Of a stretch of DNA of 64,000 bases, positions 1-12,249 are shown in pieces. Both the position numbers and the translations under genes were made by a program. Below the pieces are notes generated by a model that was given only the letters and a program-made list of their open reading frames with translations, ran no database searches and was not told the DNA's origin. Where the stretch lies: positions 1 to 64,000 of the forward strand of contig NW_026252116.1 of NCBI RefSeq assembly GCF_025399195.1. Reading direction: 5' to 3'. Within the stretch, counting starts at the first letter, position 1; each line of letters begins with the position of its first letter. The DNA comes from Umbelopsis ramanniana AG. Lineage: Eukaryota > Mucoromycota > Umbelopsidomycetes > Umbelopsidales > Umbelopsidaceae.

Positions 1-850
<850 letters not shown>

Positions 851-935
851 GGTGACTAAAAAAGTTTTAAGAAGAGGAACAGATCTGTAAAGCGGAGGTG
901 GGATGCTTTTTTTATATGCGTCGTACTCGCCGCCC

Positions 936-960
936 AAAAAAAAAATTTTTTTTTTTTTTT
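936..960. repeat. A10-T15 homopolymer junction upstream of TEF1
   Basis: Ten A (936-945) are directly followed by fifteen T (946-960), about 90 bases upstream of the TEF1 start codon. Long poly(dA:dT) tracts are known to exclude nucleosomes from strong fungal promoters, so a promoter role for the highly expressed TEF1 is plausible. That role is inferred. The tract is also self-complementary and prone to length error in sequencing. Confidence 0.5.
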
Positions 961-1174
961 GTCGTTTGGTCTTTCTCCTTGCCACAAAAGCAGTCACTAG
1001 CGCCAAACACATTTGAATGTTGTTGCACACACACTGATGCTGAAAGTTACTGGAGCCATAGCCAGACAGACATCAAAGCATGCCAATTTTTATGAAGTCA
1101 ACCTAAGAAGCATTTCGTGTCTTTATTTGCATTTATTGCTCGATACGCTGGTTAAATTATGGTCTTTGAGTAAG

Positions 1175-1509
1175 CTACATCATCAATCTTTGGTCTTTCC
1201 TTATGCAATAGTGTAGCCGACATGGTGGAAAATACCACCAAATAAGATTCTTAGGCAGAAGAGCGGGCTCGCACTTTTCCACTAGCTGACATTCGAATTT
1301 TTTCCATCTTTGCCAAGTTAGTTGATACGATGCTCCACTCACAATGATTACTCTGCACTCTTTACTTTCGCTATCCGTTCCTTTTTCAAAGAAATTCATT
1401 TGCAAATGGCTGGCGACCATATTCGACAAGCACTTTTGGTCGTTATAGTGAATGGCAAGCCCTACTAGTTCGTACAAATCTTTAGAGTTTTCATGATCAT
1501 TGCTGGCGC
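1175..1509 (-). pseudogene. Unrecognised open stretch, possible exon or gene relic
   Basis: An open frame runs from just after an in-frame TAG near 1512 down to a stop at 1175. It has no ATG near its start; the first possible initiator is a TTG at 1477. The translation is rich in Lys, Glu, Gln and Trp, with coding-like segments such as TWQRWKKFECQLVEKC and LIWWYFPP. The TAG upstream is preceded by GTA, so a splice acceptor (GTATAG) could place this stretch as an internal exon, but no convincing partner exon was found. I do not recognise the protein. It may be a decayed gene or a chance ORF. Confidence 0.2.
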
Positions 1510-2666
1510 GCTATACATACACGGAATCAACGTGGTAACCATCTGCCTGGCGTGTTTGAGAATCGTATTTAGTTGGCATCAAGGTGCCTCTCCTTGCCGT
1601 GACGAAGTTTTCGCATCTCCATCAGTTGATGATGTCAAACGAAGCCATTTCCTATTCCTAGTCTTTCATCTTTTATTTTGCTCTGCCGATATTGACTTAG
1701 TGCTTCTGGTGTTTGGTAAAATGAGCAAAATCGGGGTTTTCATATCCCAGCTTGCAAGCTTGCTGATCGGAGCTAATTTCACCTTCAATGCTGACCGGAG
1801 AAACTGGTAATGAACAAGCGTAGTCCCTGGTTTGAGTTATCGTGCACGGAAAATATCCTATTTAAGTGTTCACTCCATCAATAGCAACTCAAGTTTAGTG
1901 AAAGATGACCGGTGTAGAGAGTTATAGATAGCTATTCGTCAAGTTAGGCTTTTTTGTGCCGTACAGATGTCAGCACGTCAAAAATTGACAAGCAGCCTTT
2001 TTGCATAAAATTGCCTTGTACCACTTACCGTATTTCATATCTGATATGCTATGAAGACTAATATTCAAAGATTACATGGTTCATTGACTACAGCTATCAT
2101 AAACGGAGGTTTCCCAAGCGTACAGTGCACAGAAGCATTGATCGCGCAAGGAAACTGTACAACCCCAAGGTTGATTTGCGAATTTTATTGGACGGGCATA
2201 TGAAACTCCGCGGAAAAGTGTCGTAACGACTGTTCAGCACAGAACCCCTGGTACCAAACGCTGGTTTATCCACATGGGCATTTCAACGTCTGATGTAAGT
2301 TCATTTGACGGCTTTAACAGAGTCTGCAAAATCTCCTATGTAATAGATTGGAAACGTTGACGTACTACCTCTCTTCTATTGTTGACATTGGGCATATCTG
2401 ATTTACCCACTTTTTTTTTTTTTTCTTGTTCTGCCTACAGCCGTAATTCCTCACGAGCAAAAAGGACGATAACGATAAAGATACCACTACATCCTCACCC
2501 CTTCAAGTACATTACCACCCAGTTTTTTGTTCAACTCTTCTTCTCTTCTTTAATACGTTCTTAATCTGCTGAACTCTTTGTTTATTTTTCCCTTTTCCCC
2601 ACTCTCTATTTTTCTTTTTGTCATCCGTAGCATTCCAACCTTAATCGCTCTACAAAACAACATCCA

Positions 2667-3495
2667 ATGGCAAACCGTAATCAATTATCATCCGTGCAGC
2701 GATCGCTGATCAACCCTCCCACCTACATCGAATACAAAGGCGCTCGCTTTCTGATTGTCGATGCTCCTAGTAACAACAATTTACCACTGTACATAAAGGT
2801 AAAGTGTGACAAATCATAATGACGTCTTGGATGAAAGCGGTATATCCATGGTTTTTGGCAGGTACTAATTTGTTGTATTGTTTCCTTGCACTTAGGAGTT
2901 TGAACGCTGGAATGTGACCGACGTTGTTCGATGCTGCGAGCCAACTTATGCAAAGGAACCGCTGGAAGGGAAAGGGATCAAAGTTCACGACTGGGTTTAC
3001 GGCGATGGAGAAGCACCACCCAATCACATCGTTGACGCATGGCTTGGATTAATTGAAAAGCGATTTGGTGGAGAAATCGGCAACCATGACAGTAATGAAA
3101 AGAACTCGACAAAGGATGGCCAGAAACCTCCGTGTATTGCGACTCATTGTGTCGCTGGGTTAGGCAGGTGCGTAAAAAGCTAATTATATTGTCTCCTTCT
3201 CAATTGTGAAGATGAAAAACCTTAAGGATATTAATACTCACATCGTCGTGTTCTTTTTTCTCTTCTCGCTATTCAATGCACGCATCGGATGGGCTACTGT
3301 TTATATTTATATTTCTATTTTTTCCACCACAGAGCACCTGTCTTGGTGGCGATTGCGTTGATTGAAGAAGGAATGTCGCCTTTGGATTCGGTTGTATATA
3401 TACGAGAACGTCGCCGAGGGGCGATTAACAACAAGCAGCTCAAATATATTGAAAGCTATAAGAGACGATCCAAGGGCAAATGTATCATCTGCTGA
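2667..3495 (+). CDS. PRL-type (PTP4A) prenylated protein tyrosine phosphatase
   Basis: Predicted 188-residue phosphatase of the PRL/PTP4A family, small cysteine phosphatases usually tethered to membranes by C-terminal prenylation. Exons are 2667-2798, 2896-3167 and 3333-3495, joined in phase. The catalytic signature CVAGLGRAPV (Cys and Arg of the CX5R loop) is created across the second splice junction. The general-acid region contains HDWVYGDG, somewhat expanded relative to animals. The protein ends in CIIC, a CAAX-type prenylation box preceded by a basic stretch (YKRRSKGK), as in PRL proteins. A low-complexity insert of about 15 residues (Asn/Glu/Lys) lies between the two halves of the domain. 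ATG 2667 is the first in-frame ATG after a long pyrimidine-rich leader. The family call is firm; substrate is unknown. Confidence 0.92.
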
Positions 3496-3697
3496 CTGGA
3501 ACGGACTGTAGAGTTTGTACAACATGACATGGCCCCCCTTGAAGAGAGCTATCTTTGTTTTTCTCGTGGCGCACACAATCAGAAGTACCGCACAATAAAA
3601 ATAGTAGTCCTGTCTTTGGTTGGGATTTTTTTTTTCTTTTTTATTTCTTTCAACACTGTATTCAGTTTCTTTTCCTTGTTCCTCACTCACTAATACC

Positions 3698-4490
3698 ATG
3701 AAATCCTTCATCACTACCGCTGCTGCCGTTTGGTTGTCTTTGACTGTAAGGGTACACCACTTGAGCCTCCTTATGTCAAAAACCCCTTCAACTTATACAA
3801 TCTGTTTTACAGTACGTGTCTGCTCAAATTACCTCCTCAACCGGTAACTTCAACGTTACAAATCCTGTTGAAAACCAAACCTATGTCACTGGTCAACAGC
3901 TCCCCATTACATGGCGTCTCCTTGGCACCAGTGATTTCTCATGTAAGTATTTTCCACCAACCCACCAACCATCCAAACTCCCCTCCCCTGAACGTTTCAC
4001 CAATCATCATTAGCCCTTCAATTGGAAATTGTCCTCACCAACACGCTCTCGGGCAACTACAGCGAGACTGTCATCATGGCGCAAGCTGATGTGTCCGCCA
4101 GTAACCAGCAAACCGCCAATAATGTTACCTTTTACGAGCATTCACTCAACTACCCTATTCCTGCAACTGCTCCTCTCGGTAATTACAATGTAAGATTTTT
4201 GGGCGTTGTTGTTTAATGGGATGGCACCAGAACTGAAACTCGTCTTGCAGGTCATTTTCATGTCCAAGGATACCAGCACCAACACCACTGTTCCTATCCA
4301 AATCATTGCTCCTGCCGCAACATCCTCTTCTGTAGCCGCTCCTAGCAGCTCTGCAGGCGCTGCAGCTTCAGGAACTTTGACAGCTAGCTCCAGCAACCCA
4401 TTCGCTTCCAAAGCTGACAAGGTTTCGCCAATCCAAATGGCTGGTTTCACTCTGGCCGCCATAGGTGCTGTTGCCGCCATCGTCTTTTAA
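3698..4490 (+). CDS. GPI-anchored Ser/Thr-rich wall protein, Kre9/Knh1-like
   Basis: Predicted 197-residue secreted protein from exons 3698-3745, 3813-3942, 4014-4189 and 4251-4490. A signal peptide (MKSFITTAAAVWLSLT) ends near the first intron. It is followed by one immunoglobulin-like Kre9/Knh1-type domain (about residues 20-125) containing ITSSTGNFNVTNPVENQTY and the WRLLGT-type strand. A Ser/Ala/Thr-rich spacer and a C-terminal hydrophobic tail (MAGFTLAAIGAVAAIVF) follow, the arrangement expected of a GPI-anchored protein. Several N-glycosylation sequons are visible. Proteins of this family are associated with fungal cell-wall beta-glucan assembly; whether this one has that role is an inference. 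It is in tandem with the PRL gene, about 200 bases downstream, and convergent with the PAS kinase. Confidence 0.85.
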
Positions 4491-4901
4491 AAAGGAACTC
4501 AACTTGTTTCCTCAATTTCTCATACACATGTATTTTTCTTCTCAGCTGAGCGAGCCATGCGATATTTTGCACCCCACCCCCATAACAGCATATCTTTTTT
4601 TTTTCTTGCCCTCTAATTATCTCGTTCTTCTTCTAAAAAGTAGCCATAGCTCGTTTTTACTTTTTACTCAATTGTATAATGTTGCGTGATAGGGTTTTTT
4701 ACTTTTTCCTGATCAATTATTATTAAATCACACCTTCGAGCTTTCCAAGTTTAGCCTAGGCGGTGGACGAAAAACCTTGTTACAGACAGAAATATATGCA
4801 TCGCCAAATGTCCCAATTTACCGACTTGACCAATCACAAGCTGATGCCCAACCTTAAGTAGACATTGATTATATTTTATTACAGTAGCTATGAATTGAAA
4901 T
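4491..4901. other. Convergent 3' regions of the wall-protein and PAS-kinase genes
   Basis: AT- and T-rich sequence with no open frame of note. It should contain both 3' untranslated regions and polyadenylation sites. Nothing else was seen. Confidence 0.5.
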
Positions 4902-7900
4902 TTACACTTGCAGCAGCCAGGGATGTGCAAGAACTTGATCAATGGTAGGTCGATCGTCTATACTTCTGTTCAGCATGTGTTGCATTAAATCCGCTGCACC
5001 TTGCCATCCAGCAGCAATTTGAAGCAATTTGGGTGGCTCTCTTGACATGGCTTGTTCGATATTATAGAACGGATTTTCCTTGAACACAAGCGTATACAGT
5101 AGTATGCCCAGACTCCAAATGTCCTGGGGTGGTCCAGCATACCGCGATCCACTGAGAATTTCAGGTGCAGCATAATCCAATGTTCCTGAAAAGGTTTCAA
5201 ACATGCGGTCCGGTTTGACATACGCCGCACTACCAAAATCAATAAGCTGCACCTGGTCGTTGCCATCGATGATCACGTTCTCATCCTTGATATCTCTGTG
5301 TACGATCTTGTTGTGATGAAGATGCTGCACTGCCTCCGCCACCTGTCGGAAGATGGCGCGTACCTGATTTTGACTAATATCTCGGTTCAGTTCGATGTAA
5401 TCAAAAAGATCCATGCCATCTCCGTGCAAACTCATAACAATATAGTAATGATCATCGTCCTCAAAATAGTCAACTAAGGCAAAGCAAGGCAAGGTCAAGC
5501 CAAAAGGTCAGTATTTTGGCTTTTTTCTAAATGGGTAAACGGACGACCGCTTTGGTGAACCCTTTTACTTACGTATTTGGCATATATTGGGGTGGGGTAT
5601 CCGCCGCATGGTGTGTAAGATGTGAATTTCGAGAGGAAGCATCCCCAGCACTCGATCTCGTGTCCAAGCATCGACCAAGATGCGAGATTTGACAACGTAT
5701 TTGATAACAACACGTTGTTGGTCCTTTTTCGTCTTATGCTGTGCGAGTTTGACCACGCCATAAGCTCCTTGTCCGAACGAATCAAGGGTGATATAATCGT
5801 CAATGCACGTTTTTAACGTTTGTGCAGAGTACTTGGGTATATTGGAGCCGCTGACATGCGGGGCCACCACCGCGGCGTAAGATATCCGCCGGGGAAGAAA
5901 TTGGTTGACATCAATGCGGAGCGTTTGAACTTCTCGCACCACAGCTGGTTTAGGCGATAAGTTGTAGCTCATGTCCACTGGATCTTGTGCTTGGACAACT
6001 TTGTTGACTGCCGAACCAAAAGAACTGACATTACCCAGCGGTTTAGGCCGTTTTATTTGCTTGGGAGTAGGGTCGATATCGTATGGTTGTTCAAAGCCTA
6101 CATGGCCTTTGGTGTGTTCGGGTTCTACTATAGGCAACGACTGCGCTCGTCGACTTCGATCGAATTCAATCCACAGTACAAGTTCGTTTTCAGCTGCAAG
6201 CTTGATTTGCATTTGAACATTCAGCATGGTGCTATCACGGTGAGTGGCAAGAAAGTAACCTTCGCAAGTTGATGAATGATCGAAATACGAGGCTGATGAT
6301 GAATTATATTTTTGAAAAGTGGCGTAGCACACCGGGTGGCTCAACTTGTACCCCATACGTAGTAACTGTTGAGTTTGCAAGCCGATAAGCAAAACGCTGA
6401 ACTGCGGCAAAAGCCGAGCAATGTTCTCGCCAAGAAGAGTATTCAGTTCGTAGCCAAAAAGATACTTGGTGAACATGGCGTTGCTACTTTGGATTGTGCC
6501 GTCCATCCGAATGGTAATGGGTCCGGCAATGGTGGGTACGGATATGATCTTCACGTTGTGAAGATCTGGGTTATAATATGATTCTTGTACTTTGGTCATG
6601 ACCGGGAAGCTAGTGCTGGTGGCGGATTGGCTCCCAAAAAATTTTAGACAATTGATTTTGTCTACATCTAGCCGTCTACAATCCGATTTGACAAATAATT
6701 CTTGACGGGAGTCCGGTTCATCGGGTATCAAATCATAGAAGCCACTGTCACTGGCTAGCCGCATCTTTCCAAATCCATGGATCAATGTTTCGATGGACTT
6801 TCCAAAAAGTTGTGAGTCAGTGTATCCATATAGGTCCTCTACGTCGCCATCTACACGCTCAATGACACCCTACGAAGAAAATGAAAGGAGTAAAAAGAGG
6901 GTTAGTGAAAAGTGGGATGACACTGATCCATGCTTAGAGCAAATAGTGTCGATCGACCTACATTCGTATTGATGTGAACATTGATCATGCTTTCATAGAG
7001 CTCTTCAAATATCCACACGTAGATGATCTCAGATATGCCGTCGTGTTTTTCCTATTGGACATACGATACCATTTTTGAGCATACAAGGTTGAAGGTAAAA
7101 GAGTAGAACATCAAAACAGAATGACATACCTTGAGCCAGAGAGAGGCAACAGATTCTGTGCGATCTTTGGTTATAATTGGTACCTAAAAGAATAATCCCA
7201 AATAACTGGAATTAGTAAAATAAAATAAAAAAAAGGTGGGGAATGTTGGCTGACTTTCAAGATGATCATACCACTTTGCCACATAACAGGATGGTGGTCG
7301 ATGGTTTTTCCACATTAACGGATTTAGAGGAATCTCGTTCTAAACGGGTATGTGCAAACTTGTCCAGCAAGTTTGCAAAGTACTTTGTTCTGAAGGCTTT
7401 CTCAAGCAAATCCAGGGCATGCATTTTGAGTAGCGTCGTTTTCGCTCCAAACAAGGAAACAGCGGTTTCATTGAAGGCTATGATTTTGCCTTGAACATCG
7501 GTTTGTAAGATAGCTTGATTTTGCGGTAAATATCGCCTAGATGTGGTTTGAGATAGCTTGCGAGCCAGCGGTGGCAAATGAAAATCTTCTTCGTGGCTGG
7601 TATCTTGCTTGGTATCCAGGGTGGTGGGTGCAGTCGATATTCTTCGTTTCACTTTCGGAGCCTTTTGATCTTCCGTCGATGTGAATGGATCGGATGTGTA
7701 GTATGAGTTTTGTGAATACGAGGACAGAGAATCAATGGAGGTTGACCGTGAGCCGGCTGGAATGTTGAAAACTAAGCCTGGCATATCATCGTCTCCGTCG
7801 GAGATACTGGACTGACGATGTGAAATCATGTCTGATAGGTCGGTGCTAGATTGAGGTGTTTTTCGTGAAGAACGCCATCTTTTCGCATTGGAAGCTTTCA

Positions 7901-8141
7901 GAGGCAGCTCAGAGAAATGCTGCTCAGTATGCAACGAGGAGGATTCCATGGCGGTCTCTATGTCTTTTTCTGGACCATAAAGCAAAATGGGATCAGGTCG
8001 ATGGTCAGCATTCAAGCTTGGCGAAGGCTGATTCACAACCTTGACACTAGATGAATGGTGTAACGTTAGCTATAGGTGGAGAGAAGATAATGTGACAGAT
8101 ACTAAAAGCGATACTTACCGATTGTGGTAGTAGTCTGACAT
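4902..8141 (-). CDS. PAS-domain serine/threonine kinase (PASK/Psk1-2-like)
   Basis: Predicted 936-residue nutrient-sensing kinase of the PASK family, which in yeast (Psk1/Psk2) links carbon status to sugar storage and translation. Exons on the minus strand are 8141-8119, 8046-7272, 7183-7130, 7051-6962, 6869-5573 and 5473-4902. A Ser-rich N-terminus is followed by a PAS domain near residues 190-310 (starting QNQAILQTDVQGKIIAFNE) and a second PAS-like segment near 400-530. The kinase domain spans about 676-936, with glycine loop GQGAYG (680-685), catalytic HRD (805-807), DFG (825-827) and APE in YAAPEIL. The start at 8141 depends on a short first exon (MSDYYHN) joined through a 72-nt intron; the downstream frame otherwise has no ATG. 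It is shorter than the two yeast proteins. Family assignment is firm, exact N-terminus less so. Confidence 0.9.
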
Positions 8142-9954
8142 GTTTGTTTGAGCGCAGATGCCGACAATTGAAGGCTAAAAACGACAATAAAAAGAGATGT
8201 TAGACCATGCAACATTGCGTAGAATAATATTTTTTTGTTTGAGGAAGCGTGAGGGTGATTTGTTGTATTTGCCCATGTTGATGGCAAGAAAAAGATAACA
8301 ATGATCATGGTTCCCAATTGATAAGAGCTATTCACACTATGATTGGCGCGATATACTCAGCAAACTTATATGTCGCGTGCGTCTCTAAAATTGGAGATGG
8401 AGAATTTTTTCCCTTCCCCAATGACTGGTACGTTTGTTGGTAACGTCTTTTCCGTAAAATGACTGTGTCTGCTGCGACCGAATCGAACACAATAAAATTT
8501 TGGCAGGGTTCCTTGGATTTGCCCCTCATTATTTTTTGAGTTTGCATCTCCGCGCTGATGAAAACCAATAGGACCATAAATATCTATAGTAGCAAAGTAA
8601 TAATGAACTAACCCTAGCAGCAGTGCCTTGGTTCAAAGACAAGCGCGCGATTGGAGTTTTCGAATGGCAGATTCAAGGTGACCACAACAAGGATTACAAG
8701 AAAAAAAAGAGAAATGGAAAATGGGCACGAGAAGTGGAATGTGGATTGAGAAGAGAAAGAAGTTTTTTTTCTGGCCATGAGCAGTGAATAAAGTCGTCGT
8801 GTGAAGTCAGCGACAGAGGACCTCCAAAAAGGCAATGCACAAGCCAAGCAATAATAACAACTATGAACACCTCAGGCCAGACATCACCAACTTGTCATCA
8901 AATAATAAACGGAAGGTTTATGATTTATGTGGGCTACATTTTTATTTTTCGTTGTTTTTGCAATATACAGACAAAACATTACTGTAAGCTTGGAGTGGTA
9001 CCGCGGAAGCTGTGAGCGCAAACCACATTTTTAAAAAAAAAATTGTGGCACCCAATTGAGTTGTCGGTGAAATCGAGACTAGAAACGTGCTCAAAGCGAT
9101 GAATGCATGGCTTCCACCCTATTTATACGGGGGCTGTCAATTCATATTGGCTGTCGATTACTTAGGAGACCCCGAAACACTTCAATGTATGAGTTTCCTG
9201 CAGGGACAAAACGTCCGCTGACGCAAGGAAGGTGTAAAGTCACTGCTACGGAGAATGAACCTGCCCTCCCGCTCATCCCGCTTTTGTCAATGAACATTTT
9301 ACCATAAAACTTACGGTCACGTCACCTGTTGAAGAGGCTTTCGTCAGTTAGGTAAATGGTCAAGGCGTATAGCATTGTTATCGCAGATCGCCCCTATCGA
9401 TGGCACGTTGCAGGCTGCAGAAACCTTGCTGGCTTAGCCCAGCAGGATGATACTCGTCGCTGATTATTTGCAACAGGCATGGATCTGATACAAACAAGCA
9501 AACAAGTACCCGTGAACAGGAGCGTTGCGACTGAATTTGGAGAGCTTGGACCCCCATCGGGAGAAGTCAAGCTTGGCGCATCAAGACAGTTGCCAAGGAA
9601 TAGCCTGGTACCAAAGATTGTTAACGTGTACCATACACTCTCACCTACACATTAAATATCCAAAAGAGCGTTCCACCATTTCAACATTGGTTCAAAGGGG
9701 TTATTTTTAACAACTCTATGATTTTTTATATTTGATATTTATGACGCTTCAGTGTCGTATTATACCTAAGGCAACTGAAGACCACAGCAACATTTGTTTT
9801 GGGGGTTTTTTTCCTCTTAGGTTTCGGCCAACAGCACCTAAAGCCATCCATTGATCATGTGACCACAGTGAGCTTGAGCCCCCGATGGTAACGTCCAGGA
9901 CACAGCTCAACAGTCAAATTGTGACCCCGTCCTCCTTCTCCCAACGAATTCAAT
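8142..9954. other. Intergenic region between PAS kinase and EMC2
   Basis: Divergent upstream regions of the two genes. Only short open frames lacking conserved features are present (for example on the minus strand 8332-8577). The sequence has many short A or T runs. No RNA gene or mobile element was recognised. Confidence 0.4.
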
Positions 9955-11053
9955 ATGGCCCGCTTAGATTTTGAAGCTGCTAGCTTGGAACTTCAACAAT
10001 ATAGACAATCCGGCGAGAGAGCTTCTGAGAGAGTAGCTTATCTTGCATCACGTATTATTAAAGACGGATATTCAGCCAAACTCAAAGATGACAGTAAGAA
10101 TCTATGACATTTCACATCATGCTCTTTTACGACGCTGATTCTCAACCTATTTCAGTATGGCCCTTTTATGAGCAAGCTGTTACTGCTGCACTTGATGTAG
10201 GCGACTTCAGATTGGCTGATGTATGTAGCATTTTCGAAACTTTGTCCAATGTTTAGCAGAGAACGCCGTCTTTAATCGAGCTTTTTAACAGGAATGCATA
10301 GAAAACCTCAAACGACGGTTCTCAAGCTCATCGCGTGTGCAAAGGCTCGTTGGTATGCGATATGAGGCTGAAGGAAAGCTAGCTGATGCTCAGAAGATAT
10401 ATGATGCGATCTTGGAAGAGGATGAATCTAACATTGTAGGTGTCGCGCGTTGCATACAGGCATGTCGAGGACTTGCGACTGACCCATCTTATTTTATGTT
10501 AGCTGGTGTCCAAGCGTCAGATAGCGCTATTGAAATTGCGTGGATTGAAGTCAGAGGCAATTTCAGCTTTGGTCACTTATCTGGACACGTATTATAGCGA
10601 TGCCGAAGCGTGGATCGAACTTTGCTCACTTTACCTTTCCGTGCATGCGTATCAAAAGGCTGCTTATTGTTTGGAAGAGCTTATATTACTTCAAGCTGCC
10701 AATCCCATTTGGCATCTCAAGTATGCTGAGATCATGTACACCCTCGGAGACTACAGCTTAGCGTTGAAGCAATATTGCCGTGTCATTGATTTGCATGAAG
10801 ATCACTTGCGAGCGATGTATGGTATCCAATTGGTATGTATTAACCACTATTTGTATCATGCCGTTGTTCATGACAAATAACCCTCTGTACATTGTCACAG
10901 TGTGCTAGCAAAATTTTGGACAACGGTGAAGCGGACGGCACAACTGAAGCATTGAAAGAGCTCGCCACTGAACGCATATTAGCAACTGAGGTTAATCAAT
11001 GTACTATAGACAGCATCAAGCAAGTAGTAAGAGAATATTTGTCGGTTGCATAG
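9955..11053 (+). CDS. EMC2: ER membrane protein complex subunit 2 (TPR protein)
   Basis: Predicted 276-residue cytosolic TPR subunit of the ER membrane protein complex, the insertase for tail-anchored and multipass membrane proteins. Exons are 9955-10093, 10156-10220, 10292-10435, 10503-10832 and 10901-11053, all in phase. Recognisable blocks are IWPFYEQAVTAALDVGDF, RVQRLVGMRYEAEGKL, IYDAILEEDESN, the TPR series around EAWIELCSLYLSV and AAYCLEELILLQ, and HLKYAEIMYTLGDYSLAL. Length matches the family (about 270-300). Exon 4 begins at 10503, where acceptor TTAG restores the conserved SKRQIALLKLRG frame. The ATG lies in the context AATATGGCC shortly after a pyrimidine-rich leader. Confidence 0.93.
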
Positions 11054-11258
11054 GAGCGGGTATACAGCATCTCCTACATATATACACCAAGAAAAGCAAA
11101 AACGCAAGAAATTCGATTGACTTAATTGATTGCCTTGATGGTATACTATTGTATTATCCAAAAAAAAAAAAGTATTAATGACAAAAGAAGGAATTATTTT
11201 AAAATCGACCAGTGTAATTGTTAGCAATGAACATTAATGTACAAATCCAGAAACGTCT

Positions 11259-12119
11259 CTATCTAAATATCGTCAACTGCGCTGACGTTGGGATTGCAGC
11301 TCCAGACATGGCTAGTCTGCTAGCTTCAGTACCCTGCCGACAAATCACTACATCGACCTTACCAGGCGCATCATGTACAATTTGACGTGCCCACTTCATT
11401 TTACCGTGCATGCTTCCAGTTACGTCGGCAACACCGTTGATAGCATCCGATTGGCTGATTTCGTGAGTGATAGCAACCTCTTGGATGAGTTGAGCGTCTT
11501 TGTGGGATTTAGGGTCTTTGTCGAATACTCCATCGACATCGGTTAGAAATATGCACCGTGACGTGCGCAAGATAGATCTTGCAAGCTCTCTCATGACTAC
11601 ATCTCCTGACAAAATGGTACAGCTTTGTTTATCGTCCAATATAGCGTCACCGTGTAAAACTGGCACGTATCCTTGATCCAAGAGTGCCTGCGTTCTTCGA
11701 CAGAGGTGCTCATAGCTCGTGGATGAGGATGCATCTATGCCGCCGTGGGTCATGACGTGATCGAAAGGCGACACAGAAACCACAGGGAGGCCAAGGTCAG
11801 TCAAGTCTTTGATGACTCTAGCATGGAGTTGCAGCACCGCCGCCCGAGTTAAGCATAGCCCTGCGCGCACATCTTTTGATTGGTTCTTCGAAGTTCCTTC
11901 CTTCACAGAATATTCCTTGGCTTGCGGGTGACCAAATGATCCAACGCCATGGATAAGTATTAACTTTTGTGACGACTGCTGGTAGGTGCTCAGCATTTGA
12001 TGAAAGATGGAATCAAGATTACTTGGTGAAGCTAATGTACATGTTGATCGCTTGTCCGTGAGGATGGCCCCACCTAGTTTGATAATAAGCACACTATCTG
12101 TGATGCCGGACGTCGTCAT
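11259..12119 (-). CDS. Isopentenyl phosphate kinase (amino acid kinase family)
   Basis: Intronless, 286 residues. Isopentenyl phosphate kinase converts isopentenyl phosphate to isopentenyl diphosphate with ATP. It completes the archaeal-type mevalonate branch and in plants salvages isopentenyl phosphate. The nucleotide-binding N-terminus IIKLGGAILTDK, the substrate loop HGVGSFGH (residues 57-64, with the family's catalytic histidine at 64), the HGDAILDD segment, SGDVVMRELA, FLTDVDGVFDKDP and the C-terminal DVTGSMHGKM motif follow the IPK order and distinguish it from glutamate 5-kinase or UMP kinase. The second Gly of the usual HGGGSFGH is Val here. An overlapping out-of-frame upstream ORF precedes the start. 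It is convergent with EMC2, separated by about 200 bases. Fungi normally use phosphomevalonate kinase and mevalonate diphosphate decarboxylase, so the role here is probably salvage (inference). Confidence 0.9.
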   Translation of the reverse strand: MTTSGITDSVLIIKLGGAILTDKRSTCTLASPSNLDSIFHQMLSTYQQSSQKLILIHGVGSFGHPQAKEYSVKEGTSKNQSKDVRAGLCLTRAAVLQLHARVIKDLTDLGLPVVSVSPFDHVMTHGGIDASSSTSYEHLCRRTQALLDQGYVPVLHGDAILDDKQSCTILSGDVVMRELARSILRTSRCIFLTDVDGVFDKDPKSHKDAQLIQEVAITHEISQSDAINGVADVTGSMHGKMKWARQIVHDAPGKVDVVICRQGTEASRLAMSGAAIPTSAQLTIFR

Positions 12120-12249
12120 TCACAATATTCAGGAACGAAGTCTGGGAAATTTTATCGAAACGGCTGGTTAGCGTACCTGACCGGTTGAAGCGGACATTTG
12201 GGCCGTCCGTTACGGTATCAATGAGTACCTTGCCCCATCCCGACGCCAT
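12094..12249 (-). CDS. Upstream ORF overlapping the IPK start codon
   Basis: A 51-codon ORF starts at ATG 12249 (MASGWGKVLIDTVTDGP...) and ends at TAG 12096-12094, inside the IPK coding region in another frame. If transcription begins upstream of 12249, ribosomes initiating here would bypass the IPK ATG at 12119, which would repress IPK translation. A GTACGC/TTTCCCAG pair within it could act as an alternative small intron. It could instead be a small protein of its own or chance sequence; I do not recognise it. Confidence 0.35.
   Translation of the reverse strand: MASGWGKVLIDTVTDGPNVRFNRSGTLTSRFDKISQTSFLNIVNDDVRHHR

Larger units (their letters stand above)
851..2666. other. Intergenic region between TEF1 and the PRL phosphatase
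   Basis: This stretch holds the divergent upstream regions of TEF1 (left) and the PRL phosphatase (right). The right part is pyrimidine-rich between about 2405 and 2640, typical of a fungal promoter or leader. One minus-strand open stretch near 1175-1509 looks coding-like and is listed separately. The plus-strand ORF at 1493-1810 has no recognisable features and no splice context. No tRNA or repeat family was recognised. Confidence 0.5.

Noticed and set aside
8034-8036. GTG at 8036 as the PAS-kinase start
   Set aside because: Fungal nuclear genes seldom start at GTG, and a short upstream ATG exon joins in phase through a 72-nt intron.
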